A stretch of DNA of 64,000 nucleotides from Hymenolepis diminuta (taxonomy: Eukaryota > Platyhelminthes > Cestoda > Cyclophyllidea > Hymenolepididae). Below, piece by piece: positions 49,245 to 61,960 of the stretch; the stretch's first letter is position 1; every line of letters begins with the position of its first letter. The notes below the pieces were generated by a model that did no database searches, was not told the origin of the DNA, and worked only from the letters and a program-made list of their open reading frames with translations. The stretch is taken from contig CAADRB010000005.1 in the NCBI GenBank assembly GCA_900708905.1, forward strand, positions 2,509,689 to 2,573,688, given 5' to 3'. The translations under genes were made by a program, and so were the position numbers.

Positions 49245-49310
49245 AACAGCACCGATGGGCAGACCTGGCAGTGGTGCATGTTGGTCTCTGTGTCACCGAT
49301 GTAATGATAA
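49245..49310 (+). repeat. Weak tRNA-like segment
   Basis: TGGCAGTGGTGCATGTTGGTCTC resembles an A-box/D-arm, but the T arm is not recognisable. Included because it adds to the other tRNA-like relics; could be chance. Confidence 0.2.
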
Positions 49311-49909
49311 ACTCCCTATTATCTAGATAAAATACATTTTTCTCCAATTTTAGATACAGGAGATATTTATCCACTGACTATCATAATATTTTGTTTGTTG
49401 AGTAGAACAGAGTTGATTTTAATTTTACTAACACTACAACACTAAACGGTTCTGCAGCTAACAATAAAGAGGCATCGTGTCAATAAAACTTCTGAATTTT
49501 GACAATATGAGCACCATATTTTTAGTGTTTTTGAATAAATTAGAACTGTATTCTTTTAATGCCCAGCTAAGAAAATGCAATATCCTTCATGAAAACCGGT
49601 ATTCAAAGCCACTTCCATTCACCCACCTTTGGTATCAAGCTTTTGAATCAAAACGGTATTAAGGCTCTGAGGCTAGAAATGTTCTCGATGTTTACATATA
49701 TCAATCTGTCAACGTGTTACATTTCACTTCCTTTCTGTTACTACTTTTGAGAGCTAGGTATCTGCCTATCCACCTCCTATTGATTATTAAAGGACTGAAA
49801 TTGTTTCCTTTTTTAAGCTCCAAGTACAAAACTAGATCAATGGGATAACTTTATACCACCGTATTCTGCCGGAAATGCCTAGCAGTTCTGACATAAATTT
49901 CCTTCTCAT

Positions 49910-50300
49910 ATGAGCAGTTCTTACGTTATATCGGCATTGAGTCAGCTCAGTTCTTTTAGCTCAAAGCAGGCAAACAGACAGGGGGAAGCACCTATCCCCC
50001 AATATTTCTTTCTCCCTCCCTTTCATCTGGCCCGCTGTACCCTAGTAAATAAATCCTTCGGTCCAGGGATTTGGAGGGAAGTAAAGAAGGCAGGGGGGTG
50101 ACAAGAAACCTCTCCCTTATTTTGAAAATGGTTAGTAGGAGATTCTAGTTAGAGGCAGCAGAAAAAGAGTCAGACCTTCACTCAATCTCTGACCAACAAT
50201 CCCTAACCCCAACTCACTCTCTCTCCCTCTTCCTGACTCTTACCATTGTTTGCGGCCTGGTTGAGAGGAGAGAAGGTTTTTGATTAAATTTGTCCTGCTC
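49910..50300 (+). promoter_or_regulatory. GC-richer island with 63-codon ORF
   Basis: An ATG at 49910 opens 63 codons to 50101, starting MSSSYVISALSQLSSFSSKQ. The peptide is Ser-rich at first, then Pro/Phe-rich, with no domain. The island has CAGACAG at 49975-49981, and CTCTCTCTCC with CCCTAACCCCAACTC on the right. The ORF may be coincidental. Confidence 0.25.
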
Positions 50301-50309
50301 AGAGACGGT

Positions 50310-53300
50310 GGATGTTTTAAAGGGGCTTTGATTCTGAAGGATAAAACGAATGAAAGTTGAGGAAATTCGCCATATGATGTGAAGAATCGATTCCGGTATA
50401 ATATTTATATTTCCACGACCATTTATAGTAGAAAATCGGTTGTGACTTGACTGATTGTCTTATGAGTCTGTCCATCATATTTAAATCATATCAGGATGTT
50501 GAAACTAATGTTTGCATCTATGGAGATAGATGAGTGACAGTTGGCGTTTTAGAGACTGCTATGACCTGCCACTTTCATTAACCTAATCCAATTTCTGGTT
50601 GACCACAATGACAATGGGTCGGATAAGTCATGATCAAATAAAAGCACGATAGAAGGACTTAGATTATAGTCGGAACAGACATGGCTTGAAGATGTAGTGA
50701 TTTTATTCCTCATAAGCGTTATATATCTCTATTTCTTAAAATAATGTATCATCACTAAATACAGAGATTGAGCAAGTTGACAACGTCGGCATCTATCAGA
50801 TCATTCCTTTTTTATTGGAAAAGCAAGTACATTTTATCGATGGCAACACCAATACAAATATAAATTTAGATATTTGATAGAAAATGTCTTGTACGAATTT
50901 TTTTATAACTTCATAGTAATTTTCTCCCCTGCCAATAAAACGGTCAATGTGACTGCCATCAGTTGACAAGCAGAAGATAAATATATTATAATTAATGCCC
51001 CCTCTTTTCCCCCGTTTTCTTCCAATGCGCATTCTTAAAAGTATCAAATTTCGTCGAGATAAGTGAGTCACATAGCCACTTGAGGGTTTTTCACTGCTGA
51101 CCAGAAAAAAGTGTGTACTCCAAGGTGTTGAGCCGAGTCAGTCAATTGAAAGACCGCTGGAGACTCAGTTAGGAGACTCAGTTAGCCAGTGCTAGACCCA
51201 GTCCGTCTAATTGTATTCTTTCCCGTGCTACCTGTTATGATATTCAGTCGGCATATCTATTTGGAGGAGGATAATAAGTGGTGGAATTTAAGCTATTTAA
51301 TTAAATTTATATTTGAGAAAATGGTCCTTAGATGCTTATATGCTAGTTTGGCGTCACCAGGGCAATTTTCTCCTCATATATTATTTCTTATTTTAATTAA
51401 TTATCTATGAAAATTTTTTTTGCAACCTAATTTATAAATATGAACGATTTGATCTCAGAATATTAATTGTAATATAGTGACCGCTACTGACTGATTACTG
51501 ATTGATTAGACCACCCTGGATACTGCTCAACAGCCCGCTGTTCATACCTATCATATACTTTTCGTCTTTTTCCTGCCATGCAGAATAATGTACATCTCTA
51601 AAGAAGGTACTTAGACCACCCCTATACATTATACATTATACTATATATTGCTGCCTTTATATCAGTTTACGTCAGTATTGTCTATCTGAACAAGGGAAAT
51701 CATTTGACATGCATAGACACTAAGTTGGCAGTATTTGTCCAAGGAAATTAAAGAGAAAATGACAAATGTAAGTTGAAAGAGAAAGAAACAGAATAGAAAT
51801 AGAAAAAAAGAATGATTTTGCTGCTTGAGAAATTTAGGTAGCATGGAGTCCAGGCTGAAAGTCTCTGCTAAAGATGCACATCAGTTTCTATTCAACTATC
51901 TTTATGCTATATGGTAACTTTATAGCCTTCAGATAGAATGACTTATTACACTTGATCACATGCCTTGCTCCATCTCTAGAAGAGGTCTAAATATCTGCCA
52001 CTAATGTATCAGTTAGAATTGCAGTCTCCAGAGGATATTCCTTTTGATATTCAGACTCAAAGACGCAATTTTATCTCCAAATCTACCCGAAGTGTCTCAT
52101 GAAAGGTCTTTGAGTGTGCACACAATCATACAATAATTCCTTTTTTCAGAACATCTTATTGCAGATCAAACAAAGCTGTTATTCAAAAAGAAGATAAAAA
52201 GGAAAGTTGAAAATCATTAGTAGGTCGGTCCCCTGAAATAACTCTTACGACAATCAAGCAAATATTTAGCTCTCGCCTGTAAGAACAGTATCTTCCAGCT
52301 CCTCAACTCATTCTCTCATATTTAAGGTGATCTATGCTATTTTAGAGGGGTTTTTTAACCTTTATATTACACCACAGACTCTTTTGAAACTTTGCGGTCT
52401 GTTTCACAAAATATAGATCATATTCTGAACATTTTACTATTGGTTAAATGACTCGATTCAAGAGATTTTTTTTCCTTGGTCTATTATTACTAGAATTTGG
52501 TGAAATTGGTGTTTTTGTCTAATAAGGAGATGGGAGTGAATTCGATCGGCTTAAATATTTTGAAAGAACATCTGGAAATCGTCTATCATTACCAATTCGT
52601 ACGAAACCTATTAACCGGAATCTCAGAAGGGTATTATGCGCTCTCTTAAGAATAATCAAGAATCTAATCACCTTCTCTTGAATTTGTTCTCAAATAATTG
52701 TCTAGGAGGGAAATCAGTAAATCATTCTCGTAAGCAAGGTTAATTAAAAAATCGATTTCCCATTGCATACATCCAAGATTTGAATAATTTATTTAAGTCA
52801 ACCTTGGATTGACGAACTGTGCAGAAGTCTCTGTTGATTATTACCAGAAATCGTCGAATACTTGGTCGAAATCGGACACTTGTTGGATCGGATTCTAGAA
52901 AATTCGTTTCCTCGTACACTGTTGCCATTCACAGAAGTAAACTTATTTGAGACGATAGATATGCTAACCTTGTACAGAAACGAGATATTTCCCTTGAAAA
53001 GTTCAATTCTGATTGAGGACGATTTCCGCGAAATTTCAGGAAAAAGCTACAAATTTGAGGACTGATAATAATTTCAGTGTTAAATTATTTTTATCTCTAA
53101 TATAGTATTTGTAATAGGATTTCTTTAAACAGGAACAAGATTTCTTATTTTTAATTACAAGAGTTTCAGTTAAATTAATTATAAACTCAATAGACCGCGC
53201 CGATTTTAAATTCTGCTTTGGAATAGAGTTTAAAATCAATGACTAATTTTGCATTACTCTTTCCTTTGAAATTATGTAAACAGTTATGTTGGTACTCAGC

Positions 53301-54190
53301 TCACCTCGTAAACTCTAAATAATTTATTCAGGTACAGCACCTTTTGAAGCAAATAAATATATTGTAGTCTCTTTCCTCCCACAGCATCAACAAAAGTTGG
53401 GGATGAATAATCGTGTTTCTCTTAATGGAAAATTCAACTCCTGGAATTTTAATTCTGAACTTTCCGGTTGAAATAAAGAAGTTCATTGCTATGCGCTGTA
53501 TTTTTTAATTTCTAATAATGTTTGAGAACAGGTCTATTTATGCATTTGGGTTATTTTCTAACAAAGTTTGTGCATCCACATTAAACTCATTCATTTCAAT
53601 TACATTTAGACGAAAAAAACCGTTAAGTGACCTTTTAGGGTAGCTTGGAGTGCACTTTTTGAATTTTCGATGAAAGCACTTTTATCGGATCACTTCGCAT
53701 ACCAGCGTAAGGTAAAATGACCCGTGAAGAAATTATTATGGGCTTATGAAATTGATGGCATAAGTGTCACCACCCATCCTCGTAACCCGGGACATTTTCT
53801 TTGATTTGAATTGTATCTCCTAAGTATTAGTTTCCATTAATAACACTAATCAATAAAAACCAGGAGTTTTAAATAGACCACCAAAAGGGATGCAGAAGAA
53901 TTAATAGATATATAGTTTAGAATATTTTGTTATTAATATGTGGGCCATCTCATTGTCCGTAATTCCATTTTTCTTAAACTAATTTGGGTCCATCCTCTCC
54001 TTTATATCTCATCGTTTGAACATTATTCGCTTTTTATTATCTGTTTATCCTATAATTTGTGATTAAATATGTTTTAATTTGAAATATCGAATTGAGGTTT
54101 CATGGAAGATAATAAGTGTTAAAAATTTCTTCACTTAATTTTTCATCAAAAATCGATTGAAATAATTATACAAAACGCCTATTAGAAAGA
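50310..54190. other. AT-rich stretch, nothing firmly recognised
   Basis: A slightly GC-richer spot at 52740-53065 is open on both strands (67 codons plus, 62 codons minus), without a recognisable domain. A TATACATTATACATTATAC tandem lies near 51625. No RNA genes. Confidence 0.4.
51160..51185. repeat. Perfect 13-bp tandem duplication
   Basis: GAGACTCAGTTAG occurs twice head to tail without mismatch, so the duplication is recent compared with the decayed repeats elsewhere. Confidence 0.85.
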
Positions 54191-54199
54191 CGGCAACCA

Positions 54200-54520
54200 C
54201 CAATCATGTCAGCATTTACAATGAACTTTCCGAAAGAGGTAGTAGAAAGAACGAAATGAATAATAACTGCGACCTCTCACTCGTCTTTCCACCCAATCTC
54301 TGCCCTTTTTGCAGCAAGAATAAAAGAAGGAGAATACAAAGGATACTTGCCATAAGGTCCCGCAGTCCCTTTTTCTACACCTTCCTAAGCGACTTGTCAT
54401 TTCTGGCTAGAGCAATAGGAGAACCAAGGGTGAAATGAAGGGTAAATAGGGAAGGTGTCGTTTCTTCCTTACTACCCTTCTCCTATTCCCCTTTCAGTTA
54501 AGATATGGAAACTAGCCCGC
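54200..54520. promoter_or_regulatory. GC-richer island
   Basis: Opposing 60-63-codon frames overlap (plus 54256-54438, minus 54209-54400), neither with a known domain. A 3'-splice-like tract (CTCGTCTTTCCACCCAATCTC..TTTTTGCAG) occurs on the plus strand at about 54280-54314, without a matching donor. Confidence 0.25.
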
Positions 54521-55149
54521 ACGTTTGGTGTTGGCGCTTTACGCTTAATTGAGCTCAACTATTTAATTTTTCACGATTAAAGCAAATTTTTCCCTGCGTT
54601 GAGTTTCAGAAACCGGTTAAAATAACTCCTAAAACAGATAACATTTGTTCAATTTAAACAAACTTGAGTTTTCTTTATGTTACGATTAATTCCTCCTTTT
54701 CCCCAGCGGTGATTTTGATATTACTGAGTGCTAGTTTTTCGGAACTTGTTTATTTAGCAAAGTATCTTCACTTAAATCAGCCAAATATTTCTTACAGAAA
54801 GTTTGCTTGAGTGTTCAGATTTAAAATTAGAAATGGAATATAGAAATAGGGAATTCGAATATATTGTATTCACTGTATAGTTATAGATTCATATCGAAAT
54901 GCATGGCTCTCAAATTAGTTTAGTCAACAAAAGTTTGTACACGAATAAAACCATGGAATTTTTGTGTACGCAGCCAATGTAAAATTGATTATATTTATGA
55001 ATACAGTATTATCAAGACTACAGTACTGGAATTCTATCTTTACCCTCTATTATTTAAGATAAGGGCGATATCGAATTCTTCAGTTTTGTGTTGAGTTAAT
55101 AAATCATTCACAGTATAGTAAAGCATTTTATCTGCTGGGAATTAAAAAG

Positions 55150-55310
55150 CTGATCCCAAAGAACCCTTACAAGGCTGACTCGCCAGAGCTTTGAAAAAGC
55201 AGAAAGTGATCGGCCTCCCCTTACCTCAAATCAAAAACTCAATCGTCATTTGCTGTCATCCCCCCATTCCCTTCTCCTTCTTTCCTTTCCAACTTCTAAG
55301 AAAGTGAAAA
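55150..55310. promoter_or_regulatory. GC-richer patch with pyrimidine tract
   Basis: A CATCCCCCCATTCCCTTCTCCTTC tract follows. On the minus strand TTTGAG/GTAAGG is a strong donor-like site near 55227, but all three frames before it contain stops, so no coding exon is supported; a UTR exon is possible. Confidence 0.25.
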
Positions 55311-55847
55311 ACCGCACAATTTAAGGGATTTTGAATTAATTTTGTATTTGAAAGTACTCTTTATTAATAAGGCCGAATAATTTATCGATCCCAATATCCA
55401 AAGTTATCATTGAAATAAAAAACCCGCATCGGAAAATTAATTTTTCAAAAAAGTATATGTATAAATTAAATTTAAATCAATATTTTTAAGATCCCTGAGT
55501 ACATTTTCGTTTTTAACAAACGGTACTAAGAATATGATTAAAGGTGAGAGCGACACCACCACTTAATCCTTTAAATTTTGAACGTCTCGTCATGCAATCA
55601 AGTCAACCTAATCGGTTTGCGAAATGGAGGATTGCGCAATTATCAAAGAAAACTAAAATGTTTACCTAATCAACTTTAAGACTAAGCTCCAGTCGTCTAA
55701 AATGTTAAGAATCACCGGAGACTTTAAGAGGTGGAGACTTTAATTGCAACTGAAACTATAAAAAATTCAAAATTTATGTCATTTTTGTCAAGATATTGGA
55801 AGCATTTATCGAACCAGTTCAGTTTATCTACACTGATTTGTCGTTAG

Positions 55848-56024
55848 GTAGAGGATAAAAGATCAAGGGCCGTTCAGAAAGCTGCCCGAACGATGATGCT
55901 AGAATTGTATAGAAGGCGACGAATGAATGTCATTGTTCTAGCAGGAAATCCCTCCAAGAAAAATATCCACCCAATTACAAAGATGACGATTCAATCAGTT
56001 AAAATGTCTTCACAGAGAAGATGA
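55848..56024 (+). pseudogene. Basic open frame, possible DNA-transposase N-terminal relic
   Basis: The frame is open for 58 codons after an in-frame TAG and encodes RAVQKAARTMMLELYRRRR, then a Lys/Asn-rich part with GNPSKKNIHPITK. Protein-like fragments continue past stops in the next 120 bases (GISQKAIEISF; a NELAKRKSD segment in another frame). The layout ARxxxLELYRxxxM followed by SxKKxxxxIxKMTI resembles the helix-turn-helix region of Tc1/mariner-like transposases, and repeated stops would make this a dead copy. The similarity is by eye and weak; no terminal inverted repeats or DDE motif were found. Confidence 0.25.
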
Positions 56025-56029
56025 GGCAT

Positions 56030-57740
56030 TAGCCAAAAAGCTATTGAAATCTCATTTACCAAAAGCGGATGCCTCTGAATCTCCACACACCCAACGAGCT
56101 GGCTAAGAGAAAATCAGACAGATGCTCACCGAGAAAGAAGTACAGTTTAGATAATAAAATCAATAGAGAATTCTAGTCCATGTATTATCGAAAATTGGAC
56201 CGCATGAGAGAAACTATAAATATATTTATTACCTCTTGGCAAATTAAAGTGTGATACGAGCGCATTGACGGATTCATCACTAAAAACCCAAAGATGATTT
56301 GCCAACTTGTAGACCTTTCTGTACAGTAGACGAGTGCTATAAGATCTATGTGAAAAGAGGATAGTTGACACCCAGATTTTCCGCATTAATAGAGATATAA
56401 TTAAAAGAAAGAATAACTCTGAGGGAACTTCAATTTGTAAAACCAGTCAACCTGATGATCATGGGGCTCGGATGAATTAGGATTCATCTGGTTCCCTGAT
56501 TCTCACTAATACTGCTTAAATGCTCACTCTTCGGAGTGAATACACTCCCCCATTGTTAACTTGACTTCCTGTGTTTGGGTGTTTCCCCATGAAGCAAAGA
56601 TGTAAAGCTGTCTTTGATCTGCCAAGGGAAATGAATGATGCGATATTTGATCAAACAGATTAATAATGGCAATATATGAATAAGGTTATTTGAATAAATT
56701 TAATAATTATTCTAGAAGAATTCTAGATTAGAATAGAAATTATAGGCAAACAGATTTATACATTTGTCCTGATTTGTAATAGCTCATAAACGCTTGTAAA
56801 TGAATGGGTCAACACGTTCCCAACCGGCTAATATGACAGGGAACTTACATTAATAAATTTTCCTATCAAAGTGCATACTCTTGTTTTAACAAACTGGAAT
56901 GATGAAGTCGCGGGAAAGCAACGCCGGAAATTCTAATATCAATTTCTGGCATTTCCGCTCATTAATTTATATTACATTTCATTCTTGCGGCTTTTCCATA
57001 CCTCATTCAAATATGTTTATGCCAAACAGGAAATTATTTAGAAGTAGGAAGCGAAATAAATATTTGGATGAAAAACGAGCGACTTATGATGAATAGCCTA
57101 TGTCTGAAAAGGTTTTGTTTATGGCCAATTTTGAAATAAGATGGATTATCATGAAATGTCGCCTTGGAGACAGTATAAGAAAGACTTAGCGGTCTTAGAC
57201 GCGACAGAAAAAGCAGTCAAGTGTTCAATTCCAAGAAAAGGTAGATAAATAAACATCTGTTTGAGTTGTTCGCAAAGTTTTCTTTCATAATTGTAATATT
57301 TTAAAGACGATAAAATTTTAGTGCCATGGAAACTAAAGATTATAAATGAAATCTTGGTGATATTCGAGTTTTCCTATACTTTTATATCAAATACAGTTTT
57401 AATCATATAAAAGGACTCGAATAATAGTAACAGCAAACTTCTTCACAAAGATGTGAAATAAGGAGAGAGTCGGGAGGTAGTAGGTGTTGAAATCAGGACA
57501 TTAAGTCTTACGTTACTTAAATTATGGAAGGGTTGATTTTTCTCTATTCTCATATGAAACATAGTTATTTTGTAATGCTCTAATGTACAAATGTCTTGAT
57601 CGGACTTCGAAATTCGCGGGTGAGATCATATTCAAAGCTTACTGGTCGGTCGATTTAATTCTGTCATTAATAATGGCAACTCGATTCATTTGTATATTAT
57701 TAAAACAAAAAATTATGAAAATCGATACAATAATTTTAAT
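56030..57740. other. AT-rich stretch, nothing recognised
   Basis: The 79-codon minus frame at 56147-56386 has no recognisable domain. No RNA genes or repeats supported. Confidence 0.4.
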
Positions 57741-57879
57741 GATATAGCGCTTAGCAATCTCGTCTCTGCTATCTCAAGACTGCAAGCTGCTGAATAGCAT
57801 GTAAGACATTTTTGCCTTCTAAACCATGGGAAGGAAATTTAAATTGAAGTGACAACACTGACCATCATGAATGAAAACT

Positions 57880-58065
57880 GATTGGTAAGTACTAGACACA
57901 GTAGACAAGAATTTGCTCCAGTCCAGGGAACGAATCACAAAATTTGAATTTTGAAACGCGGACCAGCCGACTAGTAAGTATTGTAAAATCCGAGTTAAAA
58001 AACCAATGAAGTGTAAGAATCTTTGATACCTTAATTTTGATCCCACAATACCTTTGATCCCCTCC
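57880..58065 (+). repeat. Diverged dispersed repeat, copy 5
   Basis: GTAGACAAGAATTTGCTCC, then CCAGGGAACGAATCACAAAA, then TTTGAATTTTGAAA match the 37.7, 17.7 and 61.3 kb copies. An upstream segment at 57755-57780 (AATCTCGTCTCTGCTATCTC) also matches 61240-61262, so the full unit may be longer than 200 bp. The minus-strand frame 57819-58046 lies entirely within this repeat and is not treated as a gene. Confidence 0.5.
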
Positions 58066-58069
58066 TCTT

Positions 58070-60305
58070 AACTGATTTCACTTTCTTCCCTTCATTAAAA
58101 ATTGCGAAATTTTTTAAAATTAACTAATATATTTTCGGCTCCCCGTTAATCTATGAAATCTGAATTTACATTTGCTCAAAAGACATAAATGAACTCTAAA
58201 ATAATAGAGAAACTGAATCCTCATAGAATTTTATGAATATAATCTTTCAAATTTAGTATTTGAATAATTAAATTGAAGTTGGAAGTCTACCAATCGATCG
58301 CATAAATTTCATATCTGTAAAGCTTATCTGATTAGCTCTCTGAGCCCGATGAAAGGTCTCACACATTTGAAAGTTCTCATTATCCGTCTAATCCGCATTT
58401 CGTCTTAACTCGAAGATGTACTTGTATTCCAAAATTAGAATTTATTCTATGCATACTTCAACTGAATTTTTATTCCCGCCAAGTACAACTACTTATGTTT
58501 CCTTTAATCGATATAAGTTTTTGGATATTTCTCAATTCCACATATTCATCTGGACACTCTCACGCTTATTTAAATTAATTGATTATTAAATGAGCTGAGA
58601 TGAGAAAAGTGGATAGAAATACAGGATGGAGATTGGAGTGCTAGCGCACCGTCACCTCTTAATATTAGTGTCCATCAAGATTCATCTCCCTGACAGCTTA
58701 CTCTATTTTTGCTTGAGTGATTCCGCTTTGTCGAGATATCAAGCCATCACTCATTCCCCATTCCTTAATTTGATGAGACGTTTACTCAGCCAAAATGTGT
58801 CTTCTTTTCCATTTGGGACGTCCTACCGATTCATTTGAGCAGATAAGTGATGTATAGCACTCAACGTTTCCGTTTACTTCAATTAAGTTCAAGAGCTAAC
58901 TAAACAAGATAAGTAGAGATAAGTTTAAGTGTTGTATTGAAGCAAAAATAATTTCACTTATTGAAATTCTATTATTTCTTACTAATATACCTAAATTTGA
59001 TGGGCTGTACGCTATTTTTCGGGCCAAATATGCAAAATTCTTAACAATGTTGGAAACCGCCGTGTTTTAACAATTTAATACCACACACGAAACCAGAAAT
59101 AGCGAATAAGACTGCTTGGATCTCGCTACATGATAACTCTAAAAATGGAATGCTTTGGATAGGTGGATCGAATGAATTTATCTATACAGAGATTATTGAG
59201 TTTGAATAGGCAATTCCAGGGCATGGATAGTGGAAATTAAGTGGTTGAAGCGGCATAGGGAAGTCAGATTGCAAACGGAAACTTTTGTCGCAGGTTCCAG
59301 GTAGCATCTTCAGGAGCAGATATGTTTATAATGAGGATCCACATTTTGATCCGCAAGTGTTATCCTAAAATTACACGAAAGATTTTTTTCTAAATACCAA
59401 ACTTTCTAGTGATCTTACTCAGCCCACTAAACAACCAGAATAGTTTTTGGGTAGGCTTGAACTAATTTCGACGTTCGGTTATTTATAAAAATCTTTTATA
59501 CTCGATGTGAACGAGTGCAATGACAGGCAAATTCTTTTTATACGAGTCTAATTCGGTCACCTATCCCATTTGAAGTGGTCGTTTTACTTAACAATTATTG
59601 TCTTTTAAATTTCTCATAAGGTACGCATGGAAAAACTAAACCACGGAGGAAAATATACATCGGGAGGGCATGAACAATAACCCAGCCCAATCAATTGGCC
59701 AACTGACTGTGAATATCCTGGACAGTAACTCATTCTCATTGGGTTACAATGAAGTACACTTTACTCATTAATTAAGATGCAAACCACCGAATGAAGTCAT
59801 AATTCTGATGTTTTGACTTTATTCTCTACTTTTATTCAGCGCTTCTCCACGATTTATTAGACTCTTGCTGATCTCGTATTCAAATGCTTTTTCAAAACTT
59901 GTAATTTTTAAGTGTCATTGGTTGTATTAAATGGGTGAGTTGAATTTGAAACGTCTCACTCCTCTTTAGTGTAAATTTTTACACGTGGATGCAATTTCTA
60001 TCCAATATATTTTAACACTGCTTTGTGTAGTAATTATTATTAATGCATTTTCTCACTTTTTTCAGAAAGATTAGGCGGTAAACAATCTTTTTGAAATGAG
60101 TAACATTTTGAGCGAATCAATGCATAATTATTTTTCTTTAGCTATTACGGAAAGGTCACCCTAATATAGTTATCACGATGAAGAAAGTTATTTGTACTCT
60201 CCAATCTACTTCTAAGGTATGAAAAGATGCAAACAGGCGAATATTCAAATACTCGCAGTTTACCATCTACTTTTTGTATAATCTAATAAATATTTCCCAC
60301 AGGTA
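58070..60305. other. AT-rich stretch, nothing recognised
   Basis: The 70-codon plus frame at 58626-58838 has no recognisable domain. No RNA genes. Confidence 0.4.
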
Positions 60306-60428
60306 AGGGGAAATTCCTAAAGAGACGGTGCCACATGCGATCATGCTTATGTATTTGTCCACATGTCTGCAAAAGATGATTTATGACTGACTTTCTCCCT
60401 CGGCGTTTTCTCTACACAGTAATGTTAC

Positions 60429-60631
60429 CTGATATCTCGACACCTACTGGACACCATACATTTGGACGGTATAGCGGACAGAAGACGGAAGCGTGAGAGC
60501 TGGTGGTTAACCAGAGGCTGATATTTGTACACTATATGGGGAGAAAAAGGTGAAATGTAGAAGTAGACGGAAAGCGGTACTCCGGTATTATCAGATGATA
60601 GTGGCGGTAGCGGCGTATTGTTAGAGGTCAT
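60429..60631 (-). CDS. Candidate coding exon of a minus-strand gene, unknown
   Basis: A minus-strand frame with ATG at 60631 runs to ATATCAG/GTAACA, a good donor (exon end 60429), over 67 codons plus two bases; it lies in a GC-richer island. The start is MTSNNTPLPPLSSDNTG. Within it, CACCTTTTTCTCCCCATATAG (ending at 60532) is a textbook 3' splice site, so the true exon may be only 60531-60429 (YKYQPLVNHQLSRFRLLS...). That acceptor is phase 1, which fits the donor of the open segment at 61918-62104. The Kozak context of the ATG is weak, favouring the internal-exon reading. No domain recognised. Confidence 0.3.
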
Positions 60632-60639
60632 ATACCGAA

Positions 60640-61230
60640 ATACCTTTTCTTTCTTCTGATCGTGGAACCTTGGAAAGCGTGGGATGGGTCTGTTTTATTA
60701 AAGGTGGCTATCAAAAGGTGAACGTGTAATATGATTGAATAATTCCGCGTGTGTCTGTAGACGGAATTCTTCATAATGAATCAAGTGTGGGCAACCAACT
60801 CGATTGTATTTTTATACCCTTCTCTCTGTTATCATTATAATTAAACTGCTGACCCTAAATCAAGTTATTAGGTTATTTATTTCATCTTAATTTAAAATAA
60901 TTAGTGAACCAATGTTGAGTTTCATAATTTGGTTAAATTACGTACGACCTTCTGAAAATAAATAGGCCGCTTTGTATTAGAATAAAGGCAAAAAGAACGA
61001 AATCTGTGATTTTAATTTGTGATCCTGCAATGAAAATGAATAAAAATATAAGCATGAAATCGGATCGGCTCTGATTTGAGAATATATCCGATTTGCTCTG
61101 AAATTTAGATGAGAGAATGTAGGCATCCTTAACAACTGGTGCTACCGGTGGAAAAATCAGTCAATTTAATCAATTTCTTATTCTATAATACTGTATAGTA
61201 GGTCTGACAGCTTGAAGAGCTCTGCCGATT
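60640..61230. other. AT-rich stretch, nothing recognised
   Basis: No supported features. If the 60.4-62.6 kb open segments form one gene, this would be intron. Confidence 0.35.
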
Positions 61231-61234
61231 TAAA

Positions 61235-61390
61235 ATTTTTAACTATCTCATCTCTGCTGTGTTAAGACTGAAATCCAGAAGACGAATCGAGAAACTTGAA
61301 TTTTGGATGTTCCGTACCAGAAAATAGGCTAACATTTTGGATTACTCTATGCTGATTCAAAAGGAATCTGACTCACTGTGATTTTGAGGA
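61235..61390 (+). repeat. Diverged dispersed repeat, copy 6
   Basis: AACTATCTCATCTCTGCTGT, GAAATCCAG, GACGAATCGAGAAACTTGAA and TTTTGGATG in order match the 57.8-58.0 and 17.7 kb copies, followed by a shared GTACCAG..AATAGGCTAACATT segment. Confidence 0.5.
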
Positions 61391-61463
61391 AAGTAAAATA
61401 TATGATTATACAGCTAATTAACCCTTAAGTTTAATTAAAGAAATAATGACATTTGCGATAACT

Positions 61464-61520
61464 TATGGTTCCACTGGACATACTACTTCCCGAAATCAGT
61501 AGGATAGAGAGTGCATAGAT
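61464..61520 (+). repeat. Degenerate tRNA-derived sequence
   Basis: TGGTTCCACTGGACATACTA then CCCGAAATCAGTAGGATA and GATTTGAATCTGGG correspond to D arm, anticodon arm and T arm (B box ATTTGAATC). The order matches a tRNA, but acceptor stems are missing. Likely a SINE or tRNA-pseudogene relic. Confidence 0.4.
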
Positions 61521-61869
61521 TTGAATCTGGGATAGTTTTCACGCACATTTCCTAATATTATTTATTTAATAAATTAAAGCGATGTTCAGACTAAATTGTT
61601 GTATCATTTCAAGTTTCCAATAAGAAAGGAATTTCTTGCTTAATTTGTGTTTAATATCACTTCTGCCCAAAATACAACAGAGGAATACTTGAGCCCCTAA
61701 TTACTCCAATACCTCTCCCCACAAATACTTCAGGCCTAAAGGGATTTTTAAAAATAAGTAACATTTTCAGGGGGATTGAGAAGATTTTATTTTACTCTTC
61801 TCTAATGGCAATTTTGTATATAATCCTACTTTTCTAAAGTAGCATTACAATGTATGACTAATGGTATTT

Positions 61870-61960
61870 TATTACCGCTCTTAAGCGGCTACTAATCGTA
61901 TACGCAAAGTTTCTTACAGTGCATCCAGATGTTTAACCATATAAAATGATATATGTTACA
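61870..61960. repeat. Local diverged duplicate, copy A
   Basis: CGCTCTTAAGCGGCTACTAAT and CAGTGCATCCAGATG in this block recur at 62733-62800 as GCTCTTACGCGGTTTCTAAT and TAGTGCATCCAGATG, with weaker similarity extending about 60 bases further right. Direct orientation, about 860 bp apart. Confidence 0.5.

Noticed and set aside
57819..58046. 75-codon minus-strand frame
   Set aside because: Lies within a copy of the dispersed repeat and has no equivalent open frame in other copies.
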